Positions 1 to 12,300 of a stretch of DNA of 64,000 bases are shown piece by piece; position 1 is the first letter of the stretch; each line of letters opens with the position of its first letter. The translations under genes were made by a program, and so were the position numbers. Where the stretch lies: the NCBI GenBank assembly GCA_004802705.1, contig SGPL01000013.1, positions 1 to 64,000 on the forward strand. The letters are read 5' to 3'. The stretch is from Bondarzewia mesenterica (lineage: Eukaryota > Basidiomycota > Agaricomycetes > Russulales > Bondarzewiaceae). The notes under the pieces are model-generated. The model was not told where the DNA came from. It did no database searches and was given only the letters and a program-made list of their open reading frames with translations.

Positions 1-2077
1 CGGCGTTTCGTGGTGACAGTGCCCGCATCGTACAGTGGTCAGACCTCTTCCTTTCACGATTGGTCTTGCATGATGTCAGTGTGGGATATGAAGTCCCGGT
101 ACGTTGAAAACCCGCATCAACCTGAATGGATGTGACTGAGCCAGTTTCCACCTCAACCTTGTCTCAGGTTCTAGGAATCTTGGCCGACAATGCGAAGCAC
201 AACAAGGAGGGCCGTGTCGACGAATTTGGCATGATTCAGCATCGCATCGTCGAAATCTGTCCGATCGGCGCCGTCGCCTTCTACCTTTTCACGTATTTTC
301 ACGTTCTCAGTTCCGCCGCTCCTAACTTCACCCCGGACTTCTCCAATACGAACTACGGTCTATACGGGAGACGCGAGTGGTATGAATATTATCTCTTTCA
401 CGCTAGCGACATCCGCAGGGAGATGTCTTATGAGAGTAAGCCTTCGACCTACCTCATAACCATGTGATGTGTTGACGAGCCATGCCTTTCATCCACAGAT
501 CATCGACAACGGATCAACAACATCCATCTCAAGAATAACATCTCCCTGACGAAAGCCATGCATGCGACACGGAACTACGGTGCACAGAATACTCGTGCGA
601 ACGGAGCCTCCGTCGATGGTACCAAAGCAATGGGAGGGTGGAGCGATCAAGGGTCGTACCGGCGCTGCTATGATCGCTCGTTTCCTACCGATGCGCTTCT
701 GGCATCAGCAATGTTTAACGCGAGGCAGCCGAGCTCGTACAGCTTGCCTCGTGATGTTCTCGGTAAGTGACTTATCTCTCGAGTTTTGCCTAGTATGAAG
801 CCCTGATCTGCCATCTCAGAGCCACCTGCTGAACTGATGGCAGCTGTGTTCCCATGGGTTGAGCGTGAACAGAATGCTCTGAATTCTCGGAGTAATATTG
901 CGACCACAGCTGGTCAGCCCGATGTTGGGCACTGCAAGAATGCAACGGACCTCGCCCTCCAGCAGTTCTTGCGGGTTCTGATCTGGTTCCGACGTGTGCT
1001 ACTCCAGGACGCGGCCGTCATCATCTCACGCCATGGTCCTGATTTCCCCATCTTTCACTTCCCTCCATTCAACACGCCCGCATTTCGATCCTTTGCTGCC
1101 GACAGCTCTCAGACCATCACCAACGCAGAGAGTGCAGCCGAGCAGGCCTTCCGTAATGTTCCAGCGGAGCTTGCAAAAGGGGTTCGATGTGCGTTAACAG
1201 AAGCGTCGCTGACACGCGAACGCGAACGCCAAGCGAGCGAGTCTCGAATGTTGGAGATGTCGTCGAAGCTCACGAGGCTCGAGGGGATGATCGAGTTGTT
1301 CTTCAGCTCTAAGTCTAATCAAACGAAGAGATCACGAGGTTCGTCCTGTTCCTCGGATTCAAGATCGCCCCAGTATCTTACTATTTACATTGCCTTTGGT
1401 CTCTTCTAGGGGTTTCCAAAGCTACTTCTCCAGTTCAACCTGCCAACATGCCGGGGCCTCTTCCAGCACCGGTCGACCTTCACAATATCCAACTACAACT
1501 GCTTAGTGCTGCCGCATCGACACCTGCCTTTACGGAATTGAGCGGCAGCGGCGGCGGCGGTTCATCGTCCAACCAACCCATCGTATCCCCCGCGCTTCCA
1601 CTTCTTCCCTCGAATAGCCTTACCCCCGACGCTGTAGATCTCCGAGCCCTAAAGTGGAACTCGCTCATTGCGAAGTATGGCGAGGATCGCATGCGGCTGC
1701 ATCATTGCTCCTGGATCAATGGTGAATGGCTTCCGCTTTACAAGTATCAGGCGGTGATGCAGATATCAGACATTTGGACCGAGTGGACAATTGGTCTGAA
1801 TGGCTATCTACCTGTTCGGGATCTCGACGAGGGCTGGGGAGCTCGATGGCGGCGCAATAACGCTGGGCAGAAAACTGAAGCAGGGAGGCGGAAAAAGGTG
1901 GTTTCGCTGGTAATCGAGCTTTCACAAAAGCGTAACTGGACGGTCACCCTTGCGCTGCGGTTTATCCAAACAAAGTACGAGCTGCAATTTCGCGCACGAG
2001 CATTCTGTGAGTACATACAGCAGAAAGGAGGCATTGGATACAGCACCGTCGTAGCGGCCTCGATGTCATTTCCATAG
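1..2077 (+). CDS. Crypton-type tyrosine recombinase with GCR1_C-like tail (5' partial)
   Basis: This is a 5'-truncated gene with five visible exons: 1-98, 168-435, 499-762, 820-1338 and 1410-2077. All junctions are GT-AG and in phase, giving about 604 residues. The first exon carries a tyrosine-recombinase Arg-box-like FRGDSAR segment. Exon 3 carries HATRNYGAQ (the HxxR signature) and then GGWSDQGSYRRCYDR with a candidate nucleophilic Tyr. The last exon has a GCR1_C-like DNA-binding domain (IWTEWTIGLNG, GARWRR, RRKKVVSLVIE), preceded by a short coiled coil and a Gly/Ser linker. The same order, Ndc10/YR core followed by GCR1_C, is known from fungal Crypton elements and from domesticated proteins such as Ndc10 and Gcr1. 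I see no inverted repeats, as expected for Cryptons. No frameshift or stop lies in the visible part, so it may be recently active. A domesticated host gene is the alternative. Confidence 0.75.
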
Positions 2078-2234
2078 GTCCTGTAATTTTTGTAGGCACT
2101 GCAATCTGATGCGGCCATAGTTAGTTAGCATTTTAACGGGTCAGGCATGCATACGACATGAATCGGTGTCGACACGGACCAGTACGTCCTGTGGGTTCTC
2201 AGCCTACGGTGTCGGGCACATGGTTTTGAAGGGA

Positions 2235-2271
2235 CGAAACACGTTGATTAGTGTCTAATCGACGTGTTTCG
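2235..2271. repeat. Long hairpin (17-bp arms, 3-nt loop)
   Basis: The arm cgaaacacgttgattag (2235-2251) pairs with ctaatcgacgtgtttcg (2255-2271) with a single mismatch, and the loop is TGT. The symmetry continues outward imperfectly for about 8 more bases. It lies about 160 bp after the stop codon of the recombinase gene, so it could be a terminator-like or element-end structure. The function is unknown. Confidence 0.8.
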
Positions 2272-2363
2272 CCCTTTCGTTCCATCCCTGCTCATCCTCG
2301 CGAACGGGCTGCGCATGTCGACTGACATGGCTGCGGACATGTGCGAGGTATCAGTGGGAGTGG

Positions 2364-2880
2364 GACGAGCCCGCGCTCGTGTTGTACGAGGTGGGTGCAG
2401 ATTGGAGACGAGCTCGCGCTCGTGTTGCATGAGGCAAGGCAGAGCGGCAGCGCCTGACTGAAGGTGCCGGAGGGTGGCATGGTAAATTTTAGGGCTCAGA
2501 TCGCCCGCACGCATTGACATCTGTGCCCTTGACGATGTGTGCACAGGTCACGCGAATGCCAGTAGGGGGATGTCAGACAGACGTGCGTTGGCCTTGCCGA
2601 TCACGAATCCGAGCTTGCAAAGCTCGAATTCGTGTGCAGCACGAGATGGCGCTCGTGTTGCAGGGGAGGTAGGACAGAACACGCTCGTCTTGTGCGAGGC
2701 GGAGCGGCAGCGTCTGGGGGGTAGGTTGGGGGGGGTAGGTAAGGGGTAGGTACGAGCCCGCACCTGCACCTTGCACGAGGCACAGCGAGTCGGTGATGGT
2801 GTCGCGCGGGGAAAAGGGAGGGATGAGCTCAGTGCTGCTCATCGTGTTGGCACTTGCACGAGCCAGTTGGCACTTGCATG
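2364..2880. repeat. Degenerate GC-rich dispersed repeat
   Basis: Several imperfect copies of a motif like GCGCTCGTGTTGCATGAGG recur near 2370, 2415, 2650, 2680, 2760 and 2850, with variable spacing and many substitutions. They look like decayed tandem units rather than coding sequence. There is no recognisable family. Confidence 0.5.
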
Positions 2881-3210
2881 AGCCAACACACAGCGCGTGG
2901 GCAGCATCTGGTGGAGGGGCAGCATGAAGGGAGGGAGAGGACAGATGAGCGGGGCCGTGCGCCAGCGCGAGCTCGCGTCATGTCGGTGTCGTGTTGTGTC
3001 GTGTCGAACGAGGTGGTGGGAGGAGCGAGTGAGCGAACGAACCGCGACCGAGGCCACCGATCGGCGGATGCAAATGTGCGTGACTGTGCGTCACGCGTGC
3101 GCCCGCCGAGGCCGAGGGGACCGTGATGCGTGCAGTGCGGTCACCGCGCCCCGCGTGGCAGGGGTCACCGGCGGGTCACCCCGGTGGCCACCGCGCTTGC
3201 CATAGATATA

Positions 3211-3297
3211 GCACATGTGGTGCAATGGGCAAGAGTGTCACGACATGTTGTAGTGGCTGTGCTTGTGAGATGCCAGGTTCAAACCCCCAATTGGGCA
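3211..3297 (+). other. tRNA-like segment with Pol III A and B boxes (possible SINE head)
   Basis: An A-box-like TGGTGCAATGG (3218-3228) and a B-box GGTTCAAACCC (3276-3286) are separated by 47 nt, a spacing usual for internal Pol III promoters. The flanks do not fold into a convincing cloverleaf: the T-stem beside the B box does not pair well. It is therefore not called as a functional tRNA. A tRNA-derived SINE or a decayed tRNA gene are the likely readings. Confidence 0.4.
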
Positions 3298-3427
3298 AGA
3301 ACCTGATATTCCTTTTACGGATTATGCAATCTTACTTTGTAATCCACCCACTCTCTACTTGTGCAACTTGAGATCTTGAGAGCCCCAGAAGCTACGAAAG
3401 TAACAAGCTAAGCTAGACAGGTCTCTA

Positions 3428-4168
3428 TCAGCAAGCTTGAACAAGTGAGTAAGTTACAAATTGGTTACAAATAAGCTCATAAAGTGTCATAAGTACAAAA
3501 GTTATTTTGTAGTTTTCCTGATGCACCTCGTCCAGTTCAAGACGTCCGCCAGGGTAGATATAGTTGTCATCCGAGGGAGCAGAGTGAGAAAGGACTTCAC
3601 GCACGAGATAGACGACGGCATAACTGCCCGTGCCGAGCTTCCTGATGACTTCAAACTCCTGGGCTGGCTGCTCGTGAACTGCAACAGATGACCGAGCTTG
3701 AATAGAGACGAGTCGGATGGGCTCCCTTTGCAGCGGGATGCCCCCACCAACGATATTGCCTTGGGCGAGTACATCTGCTATGACAGAGGAAGAGGCGGAG
3801 TCCTTCCTGGAGTGCGCGTTGTTGAGTCTTGAAGTAGGAATGGCCGTGGATTGCTGGCGCGAGGAGGGCATGAATGGCGGATGGGGAACTTGCTTGGCAA
3901 AAGAAGTGGGTGGGAAGGAGGGGGAAGGGAGACTTGAAGAAGAAATGGAAGTAGAGATTGAAAAGGGTAACGACAGGACCCCGGGCATGCGGTTTGAGGG
4001 AACATCGTCTGGAGGACGCTGCTGGGACAAAGCAGAGGGCGATGTCAAAGGCCGGCGGGCGGGGGCAGGGTGAGCAAACGTGGTGTTGAGTGAAACGGAC
4101 TTGAGCCGTAGTTTCTTGGGGGCATTCGAGAAGGAGATAAGAGGGGGGTGTACAGTATACTGCAACAT
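3428..4168 (-). pseudogene. 5' fragment of a Ser/Thr protein kinase gene
   Basis: Read on the minus strand from ATG 4168, this gives a Ser/Pro-rich N-terminal region of about 170 residues and then the start of a kinase domain (FEVIRKLGTGSYAVVYLVRE), with the glycine-rich loop GTGSYAVVY. The frame continues through LELDEVHQ and then, at about 3527, passes into AT-rich DNA with no kinase similarity. The VAIK lysine, HRD loop and DFG motif are all missing, so this cannot be a working kinase. The loop and following residues resemble basidiomycete kinases of the Ran1/Sks1 type; that family assignment is from memory of motifs only. The breakpoint is on the side of the tRNA-like segment at 3211-3297, which suggests an insertion or deletion event. 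A short regulatory protein is possible but unlikely. Confidence 0.6.
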
Positions 4169-6966
4169 GAGCCAGAGGGGAAGGGGTCCTGGTGAGGGGG
4201 ATAGGGAGGACTTGATAGCGGTCTGTTGTCAGTGAAGAGACAGCGACGTATCCGCTCAGACGAGACCGGCTGAAAGTCTGATTTTGGGGGGATGGCATGC
4301 AGCAGAAAGGAATGTTGCTCTCCGAGGATGAGAGGAACGTTGGCCCCGTCGAAGATGACTCCAAGCTTGCGTTTGAGAGGACCGAGAGCCTGCGGTTGCC
4401 AGTGGTGGGAGGGAAGCTACTTGGGCAGGGCTTTAAATTGGAAGGGCGATTGTAAGGGTTCAGAGTAACACATTGATCAAGTCATCTAACTGCTCTGCTA
4501 GTCGGAGCTACAATACCACTGTACGACTACAACTTTCCTACTATTCTACGCCTAGTCGTGGTAAGTCGCGAATTCTGCTGCGTCACTTTGTAATGGTGAT
4601 GCTTCCCTTTCGGGAATCGTAACTTACCTGGCCTGATTCTATTTGACTTACACTTAGGACGATTTTCTATGCAGAAAATAGACTTAAATACGAATTTTTT
4701 TTATGGAACGGACCTGAACTCATCTGCAGTGACAGTTTCGTTGCCGACGCTGAGGTATGGCAATCCATTTTGCCGACTATATTTGCTCGTGGATTCCATC
4801 GTGCATCCTTATTTTTTTTCTTCAGGAATACTTGACCAAAGTTAGTATTTATTATGGATCTACGGTAGGATTTTTTTACGCAGAATCCCTCTGTATTTTA
4901 TTCTTGTAGTACTATCCCTTTCGACGGCCAAAATCTGCGCGTTCTTACATTGCCATAATAGGCAATCCTTTGTCTGANTAAACTCAACGGAGAATCCCGT
5001 GTCTCCCTTGCGAGGGATACTTTCTGCCCTTTCGCTGATGGTACTCACTCCCTTACGGGTGTGATCCCGAGTCTAGAAACACCACACCTCGAATAGATCT
5101 GCATGGGTAATCGATGAGGATCAAACCGCCATCTGCACGCTATCAACTGTTCAACATTAATGACTAGCAGCTCCACTGCACGAAAGAGTCATCATTGCTC
5201 GTAGGAGAGGCGCACCAGTACTAGTAGGATTCACGAGGGAGTATAGTTCTGGAGTGCACTCGCAGTGCGGCGCTCTTAGGGCGAGCGATCGCTCGAGCAT
5301 TGAAAGGTATGAAGACAGGTATAGTGGGCGAGTGGGGGTGTCGAACGCGCGAGGCGGAGGGCAGAATACATTCATAAAGGCCCACAGCGTGCTGCACATA
5401 CAGCAGATGAGGGTAGAGCACCAGGACTGTTGCTTGACCGTGACNACTAAGCACCACGAACGCGGCCGCCCAAGGTCATGGCTTTCGCTGCGTTGGATAA
5501 GGAGAAAGAGAGAAAACGGATAAAATTAGAAAAGAGAGAGATAGAGCACGCAGCAGGGGTGGACATAGAGCGCACAGTTCCAAGATTAGTGCACCACGCT
5601 GCCGCCGCAAGCGCAGGGGTAGCTGGATGCGCGGACTACTTATATATATTGCAGGGAAGAGAGGTTATTATAAAAGCAGATGCAGATGTAAATGTATAGT
5701 GAGCAGGTGCCTCTCAAAGCCGTCTAAAGCGGAAACGGAAGCCAACGTACTTAACATAAGTACTTGTCTCATATTTGGAAACTCCCGTGGCCTGCTGGTT
5801 TTGAGCCTGGATTGGTATCGGAATGGAGACTGAGATAGCTCCGTGAACTTTCCCGTTGGCGACAAAGTTGAAAAGCCGCCCTGAATAAGATCAAACAAGT
5901 GAATATTTTTCAGCAGCATGTCACTTGGTCGCGCGCGACATTTTGGCTGTGTTCAGTTGCTCTTGAGAGACGATGCAGCTATAACATGCCACATCGTTGT
6001 GCTATCGCAACAAGCAGGATAATTCTCCTATCTGACACGTGTTGTGCTTCCAGTGGATATAAGTAATCTAATTTATCAAGAGCGGAGATGAAGAAGCGGC
6101 GACGCGAACAAGGGTATACAGCACACACCTCCTCATGAAATGCTCAGGACCACCACCCATCAGTAATCTCCGAGGACTATGCTCGGGCCAGCGGCCGTGA
6201 GTGAAAGAAGGGACAACAATGCATGATCATAGAATAGACTTCTGGTATAGTTTGAGATGTAGGCTCAATAGCTTCAAAGAGCACCGTGACGGAAACAGCG
6301 AGGTCTGCGCTCATTTGCTGATACAAAAAATAGATCCAGCTCGAAGAAATACCAGGCCATAAGAGTGTTACTGTGTTGGAATCGTCTCAGGATCGTCTGT
6401 GCGGGGCATTAGATTGTGTTCTCTGCGCGTCTATCAGCCGAATGTCAGGCGGACTTACTGCCTACCTCGCAACTTCGCGGCTTCTGGTCGAACTTCCATC
6501 GTCCATAACGGACGAATTTCCTTGCTTCTGAACCATAACGTCGTTCAGGTGACTGGCAGATGAACAACACTCACCGACCGGTCTGTAGCGTGCCATAGAT
6601 CCGAATGGAAGATCTGCACAGGTGTGTGAGTGCATCAGCACGCCCTTGATGAATGCGACAAAACCGGTGCTCTTCATGGCTAGATGCTGTAGTAGTAATA
6701 TAAGATGTGTTACGCGACCCTAGGATCGTTGCCAGATCAAAGCCCTTGGACATACTTACATACATAATGAACTGATGCAACGTACTCCGCGCATTAATAT
6801 CTGAGAAATAGGCAAAAATAAAAAAGGTGAGCATAGAGGACTTGAAACAGTTCAATGGCCGTGCTGAGTCTGGAGGTTATCCGCGAGTTCCTTCGAAATA
6901 TCGGGCGCTGTGGAAAAGGTGAGTGACAGAAATGAGGATTCTATTCCTTTCGGTGCATGTGTGGCG
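4169..6966. other. Long spacer without a supported gene
   Basis: Composition shifts from GC-rich near the kinase fragment to AT-rich at 4440-6850. ORFs are all short and show no motif I recognise. The last few hundred bases before 6967 must carry the SLT2 promoter. I see no tRNA, snRNA or rRNA signature in it. Confidence 0.5.
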
Positions 6967-8954
<1,988 letters not shown>

Positions 8955-10745
8955 TCTTCGAGAGGATGAGTTTGTTGATTCGGACTGAATAGCCCGTCTT
9001 TTGCCTTTGCCTGACTGGGAGGCGTGTGCGATAGACTCGAAGGCAGTTTGTTGTCATGTTGTCATGCATTGATGTACAGTATGTTTCCTATCACTAGGAG
9101 GACGGACGGATCTTTGGAGATGTGTGGTTTGGGAATACCTGAAAATGCGCTCGGTTCGTTGGTAGATCCATCTGCTAGGAAATCAATCAAAGCTATCATT
9201 GGAAGTTCCTACGATGTGTGTTGTACATTCGCGACGCAAGTTATTGGATACAGGCTGTTGATGATGCGACCGCTCGCGATGGCGCATTTCATTTCAGGCC
9301 CCAGAATTGAGATAATGGATTATTTCAAAGTTGTTTCTGTAAGGGTGGCAAAGGGGGAATTTCCAGGGGAAAAAATCGAAGAGAAACGGATATTCGAGTC
9401 GAACACCGAAAGTCGAACACCGAAAACACTGTTTCATCCAAACAATATAAGCACGAACTACCTGTCGTCCACAAACGTGACCCGATCGATCCTATTGTTT
9501 CGGAAATCGTTTCCGCTGTTGACGTTGCATCCGCTCACTGGGAACGCTCTGTTTCGGTACGCTCTTCTCATTCCGAATTGTCCACTGATGTCTTTTCCTG
9601 TATGTTCATGCGTGCGCTCTCTTTCGTGCAGATCCCTTTCGCCCTGAGCGATAGCGAGACATAACGAATAGCAACGCAAAGTGATCCAGCACAGGAATTT
9701 AAAACAAAGCAGATTATAAAGTGAAGAAAATCCGAATGATCCAATCTTACGGTTTCCAACTCGGCGTGACAGGATTCGCATTCGACCCCGATGCACTATT
9801 CTGCTTGTAAGCATATACGGACAGAGACAGTCGCATCCCTTAGGATGCGGTGGTGTAACCTATTTTCAGAGGACGTTAAGTTAGCTACATATAGCAGCGG
9901 ACGCTGTCAGTCCGCAGGTCCCCAGAAAGCGACCAATGATGTCGTCAGCTGCAATTAGACTGCAAGTTGAGGGGAAATCTTCGCGTGATGATGTGGAACC
10001 GGCCAGAAGGAAGCGTTCAACGACATGGTCATGTTTGCGAGTTGCACTGTCGCTGATAAGTTATGATCAATGTGCTCGACGATAGATACTATAGTACTAG
10101 TAGTGTCGCTGACGATGCACATTTACAGATTTCAACCGCTAAGACGCACACATGCCGCACTTCAGCTGAAAATCACTGATCCGTTTGTCCAGATATTTGC
10201 TTCTGAGATTTAAATCTCAGGATAACATGTAGTAATTCCTAGCACTAAGGATATCGATATATCCAGTCCGGTAAACATGTACAAGTGTCAGGGATTTCGA
10301 TACTGTTGTACGCCGTTGTGTTTACGACGCCGTGTGCAGAACCGGCACGCTGACTACTGCCGACTGATCCGGGCCTTAAGTGCTACTACACAGCAGCTGG
10401 GCCGGTGTCGGCGACGCAAGCGGCACTGCATTCTACTGCACTTCCTTTCCTTTCTTCTTCTTGAGGCTTAACATTGTTTTGACCTTCCTCGCCTCCTGTC
10501 TCTCGCTCTCTGAGAACTGAACACGGCTTATTGACACGAAGATCCGCTACTCTGCCTCAGGGGCGAACAGGCTTATTGATTTAATCAAGAATGTCCTTGC
10601 ACGGTCAATGGTTTTCTCGGTTACTTTCGTGGCCCTTTCCAGCAGAACCTGGGGCTACGGGTGAGGTAAGTGATGTTTCTTTCTCTTTATTTAAACAAGT
10701 GGTAATTGTCCAACATGCACCCAGCACATACTCCAACCCATCGCC
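8955..10745. other. Intergenic, no gene seen
   Basis: AT-rich sequence between SLT2 and the F-box gene, with only short unrelated ORFs. The first part should be the SLT2 3' UTR and the end the promoter of the F-box gene. I see no RNA gene or repeat. Confidence 0.5.
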
Positions 10746-12263
10746 ATGACTGGTCCTGGTGACAACCTTCCTATGGAAGTACTGGAAAAGGTCTTTTGGC
10801 ACCTTGTCTCTGACGTGCCTCTCAAATCGCGCGGAGAAATTAGCATTTGGATGCAGTCCGTTTCATCAGTCTGCAAGCGTTGGCGTTATGTCGTGCTGTC
10901 TAACAGTGAATTTTGGACCTCCATTAACATTCACAACCACCGATATGCCAAGATTGCTCTTCGACGGGCTAGGAAAGATCTACCGCTCGACATTTATCTT
11001 TCCTGCAGTACGCCGAGGTTTTTGGGTGACTTCAAGACCCTAAAATACATTTCTCACACATTTGGCCAGCGCACGCGGAGTATCACACTTAAACTTCCCA
11101 AAGATTTGATGTTAAAGGTCCTGCGCCGGCAAGATAAACCTCTGACATTGCAAAGGCTAGAGTCTCTTACTTTGGAGACTCTTGGTGATGCGAGAGATCT
11201 GGTCAGCGCAGGATCAACGCCATTTGAAACCAACTTGCCCATCTTCTCTACAGAGATCCCTTCTCTGCACCATCTCCAGTTGCGTGGCGTCAATGTTCCC
11301 TGGGACTCGGCAATTCAGTTCGGACTTACGCACATCGAGATCCGCCACCAACGCTGGTACCCTAGCCTCAGCAATTTTATTAGCATGCTATCGCGGAACC
11401 CAGCCTTGCGAGTGCTCCATCTTGAGGATGTCGGATTCTTTCCTAATGGACCCCCAATCCAATCTTACAGGGATGACAGAACCGTCGTATACCTTCCACT
11501 CCTCGAGCAGTTATTCTTCAGCGGTTCAGCGGGTTCTACGGCCAGGGTTCTTGCGCATCTAAGATCTCCGTCTACCGCGGTGCTCAGATTATCTCCCTTC
11601 CCGTACAAGTACGAGCATCACGATGCTCTCGAAAGCTTGTACGAGGTTACCGAACTACGACTCACGAGCCGCCCATCGGACAGGTCTAGTCGGCGTATTG
11701 TTGTCCTTGGCTACTGCGGGATGGGACACTTGTTACTTGAATTGCACTCGTCGCAGGCCCACGCGACAGAGACAGCCCTTTCGCAAGAGTGGGACAATAA
11801 TATCACTTCGCTTCTTTTGCTTCCCACCGTCACCAAGATAATTGTCGATCGCGATTTCATGTACTGGTGGCGAGAAGTCGCTTCCTCTGGGAGGAGGATA
11901 CATACAATTGAATTCAGAAGCGCACGAGCATTGCAGAAGTTCCTAGCAGTGTACGAGACGGAGGATCGGNTGGGACGACGTGCGCACGTTCTCTGGCCAT
12001 CTCTGGATACTTTGCATGTCACCCGTCTCTNTGTTTGGGCTACGTTCGTAGAGGACATGGAAACTTGGATGAATCGGAGACGATCGCGTTTGCTTTCACA
12101 ACCCCGACTTTTGCAGCTTTCTTCGATAGACGGCTTGACGACGAAGCAGCTTCATAGGCTGAAGGAAGTGTTNCAGATGGTNTCGGTTTTGTCGGCAGNC
12201 GACGATTTGGAGGGGTANAGGATGCCANCGCCAGTTTGTCTAGTGGACTTGTACAATACATAG
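10746..12263 (+). CDS. F-box protein
   Basis: Intronless frame of 505 residues starting at ATG 10746. Residues 7-57 form an F-box: NLPMEVLEKVFWHL, then SVSSVCKRWRYVVLSNSEFW, with the conserved Leu-Pro start and the Trp/Phe end. The remainder contains loosely repeated hydrophobic segments (LRVLHLEDVGF, VTELRLTSR) as in the leucine-rich tails of fungal F-box proteins. Such proteins recruit substrates to SCF ubiquitin ligases through Skp1. Agaricomycetes carry large, fast-evolving families of them and the substrate cannot be inferred. A few N calls near the 3' end (11,970-12,230) leave ambiguous residues but keep the frame. It converges on the next gene, 37 bp away. Confidence 0.85.
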   Translation: MTGPGDNLPMEVLEKVFWHLVSDVPLKSRGEISIWMQSVSSVCKRWRYVVLSNSEFWTSINIHNHRYAKIALRRARKDLPLDIYLSCSTPRFLGDFKTLKYISHTFGQRTRSITLKLPKDLMLKVLRRQDKPLTLQRLESLTLETLGDARDLVSAGSTPFETNLPIFSTEIPSLHHLQLRGVNVPWDSAIQFGLTHIEIRHQRWYPSLSNFISMLSRNPALRVLHLEDVGFFPNGPPIQSYRDDRTVVYLPLLEQLFFSGSAGSTARVLAHLRSPSTAVLRLSPFPYKYEHHDALESLYEVTELRLTSRPSDRSSRRIVVLGYCGMGHLLLELHSSQAHATETALSQEWDNNITSLLLLPTVTKIIVDRDFMYWWREVASSGRRIHTIEFRSARALQKFLAVYETEDRXGRRAHVLWPSLDTLHVTRLXVWATFVEDMETWMNRRRSRLLSQPRLLQLSSIDGLTTKQLHRLKEVXQMXSVLSAXDDLEGXRMPXPVCLVDLYNT

Positions 12264-12300
12264 GCATAGGTTCNTCTGTAAAGACNCGGAAAAAGACCTT

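Larger units (their letters stand above)
2078..3210. other. Non-coding, repeat-rich spacer
   Basis: No convincing gene. The ORFs here are short, GC-driven and overlap on both strands. The stretch contains a long hairpin and a series of degenerate GC-rich motif copies, listed separately, and then a GC-rich tract up to a tRNA-like segment. Confidence 0.6.

Noticed and set aside
5157..5457. Minus-strand hydrophobic frame of about 78-80 residues
   Set aside because: Short, overlaps other frames, no recognisable domain or splice partners.
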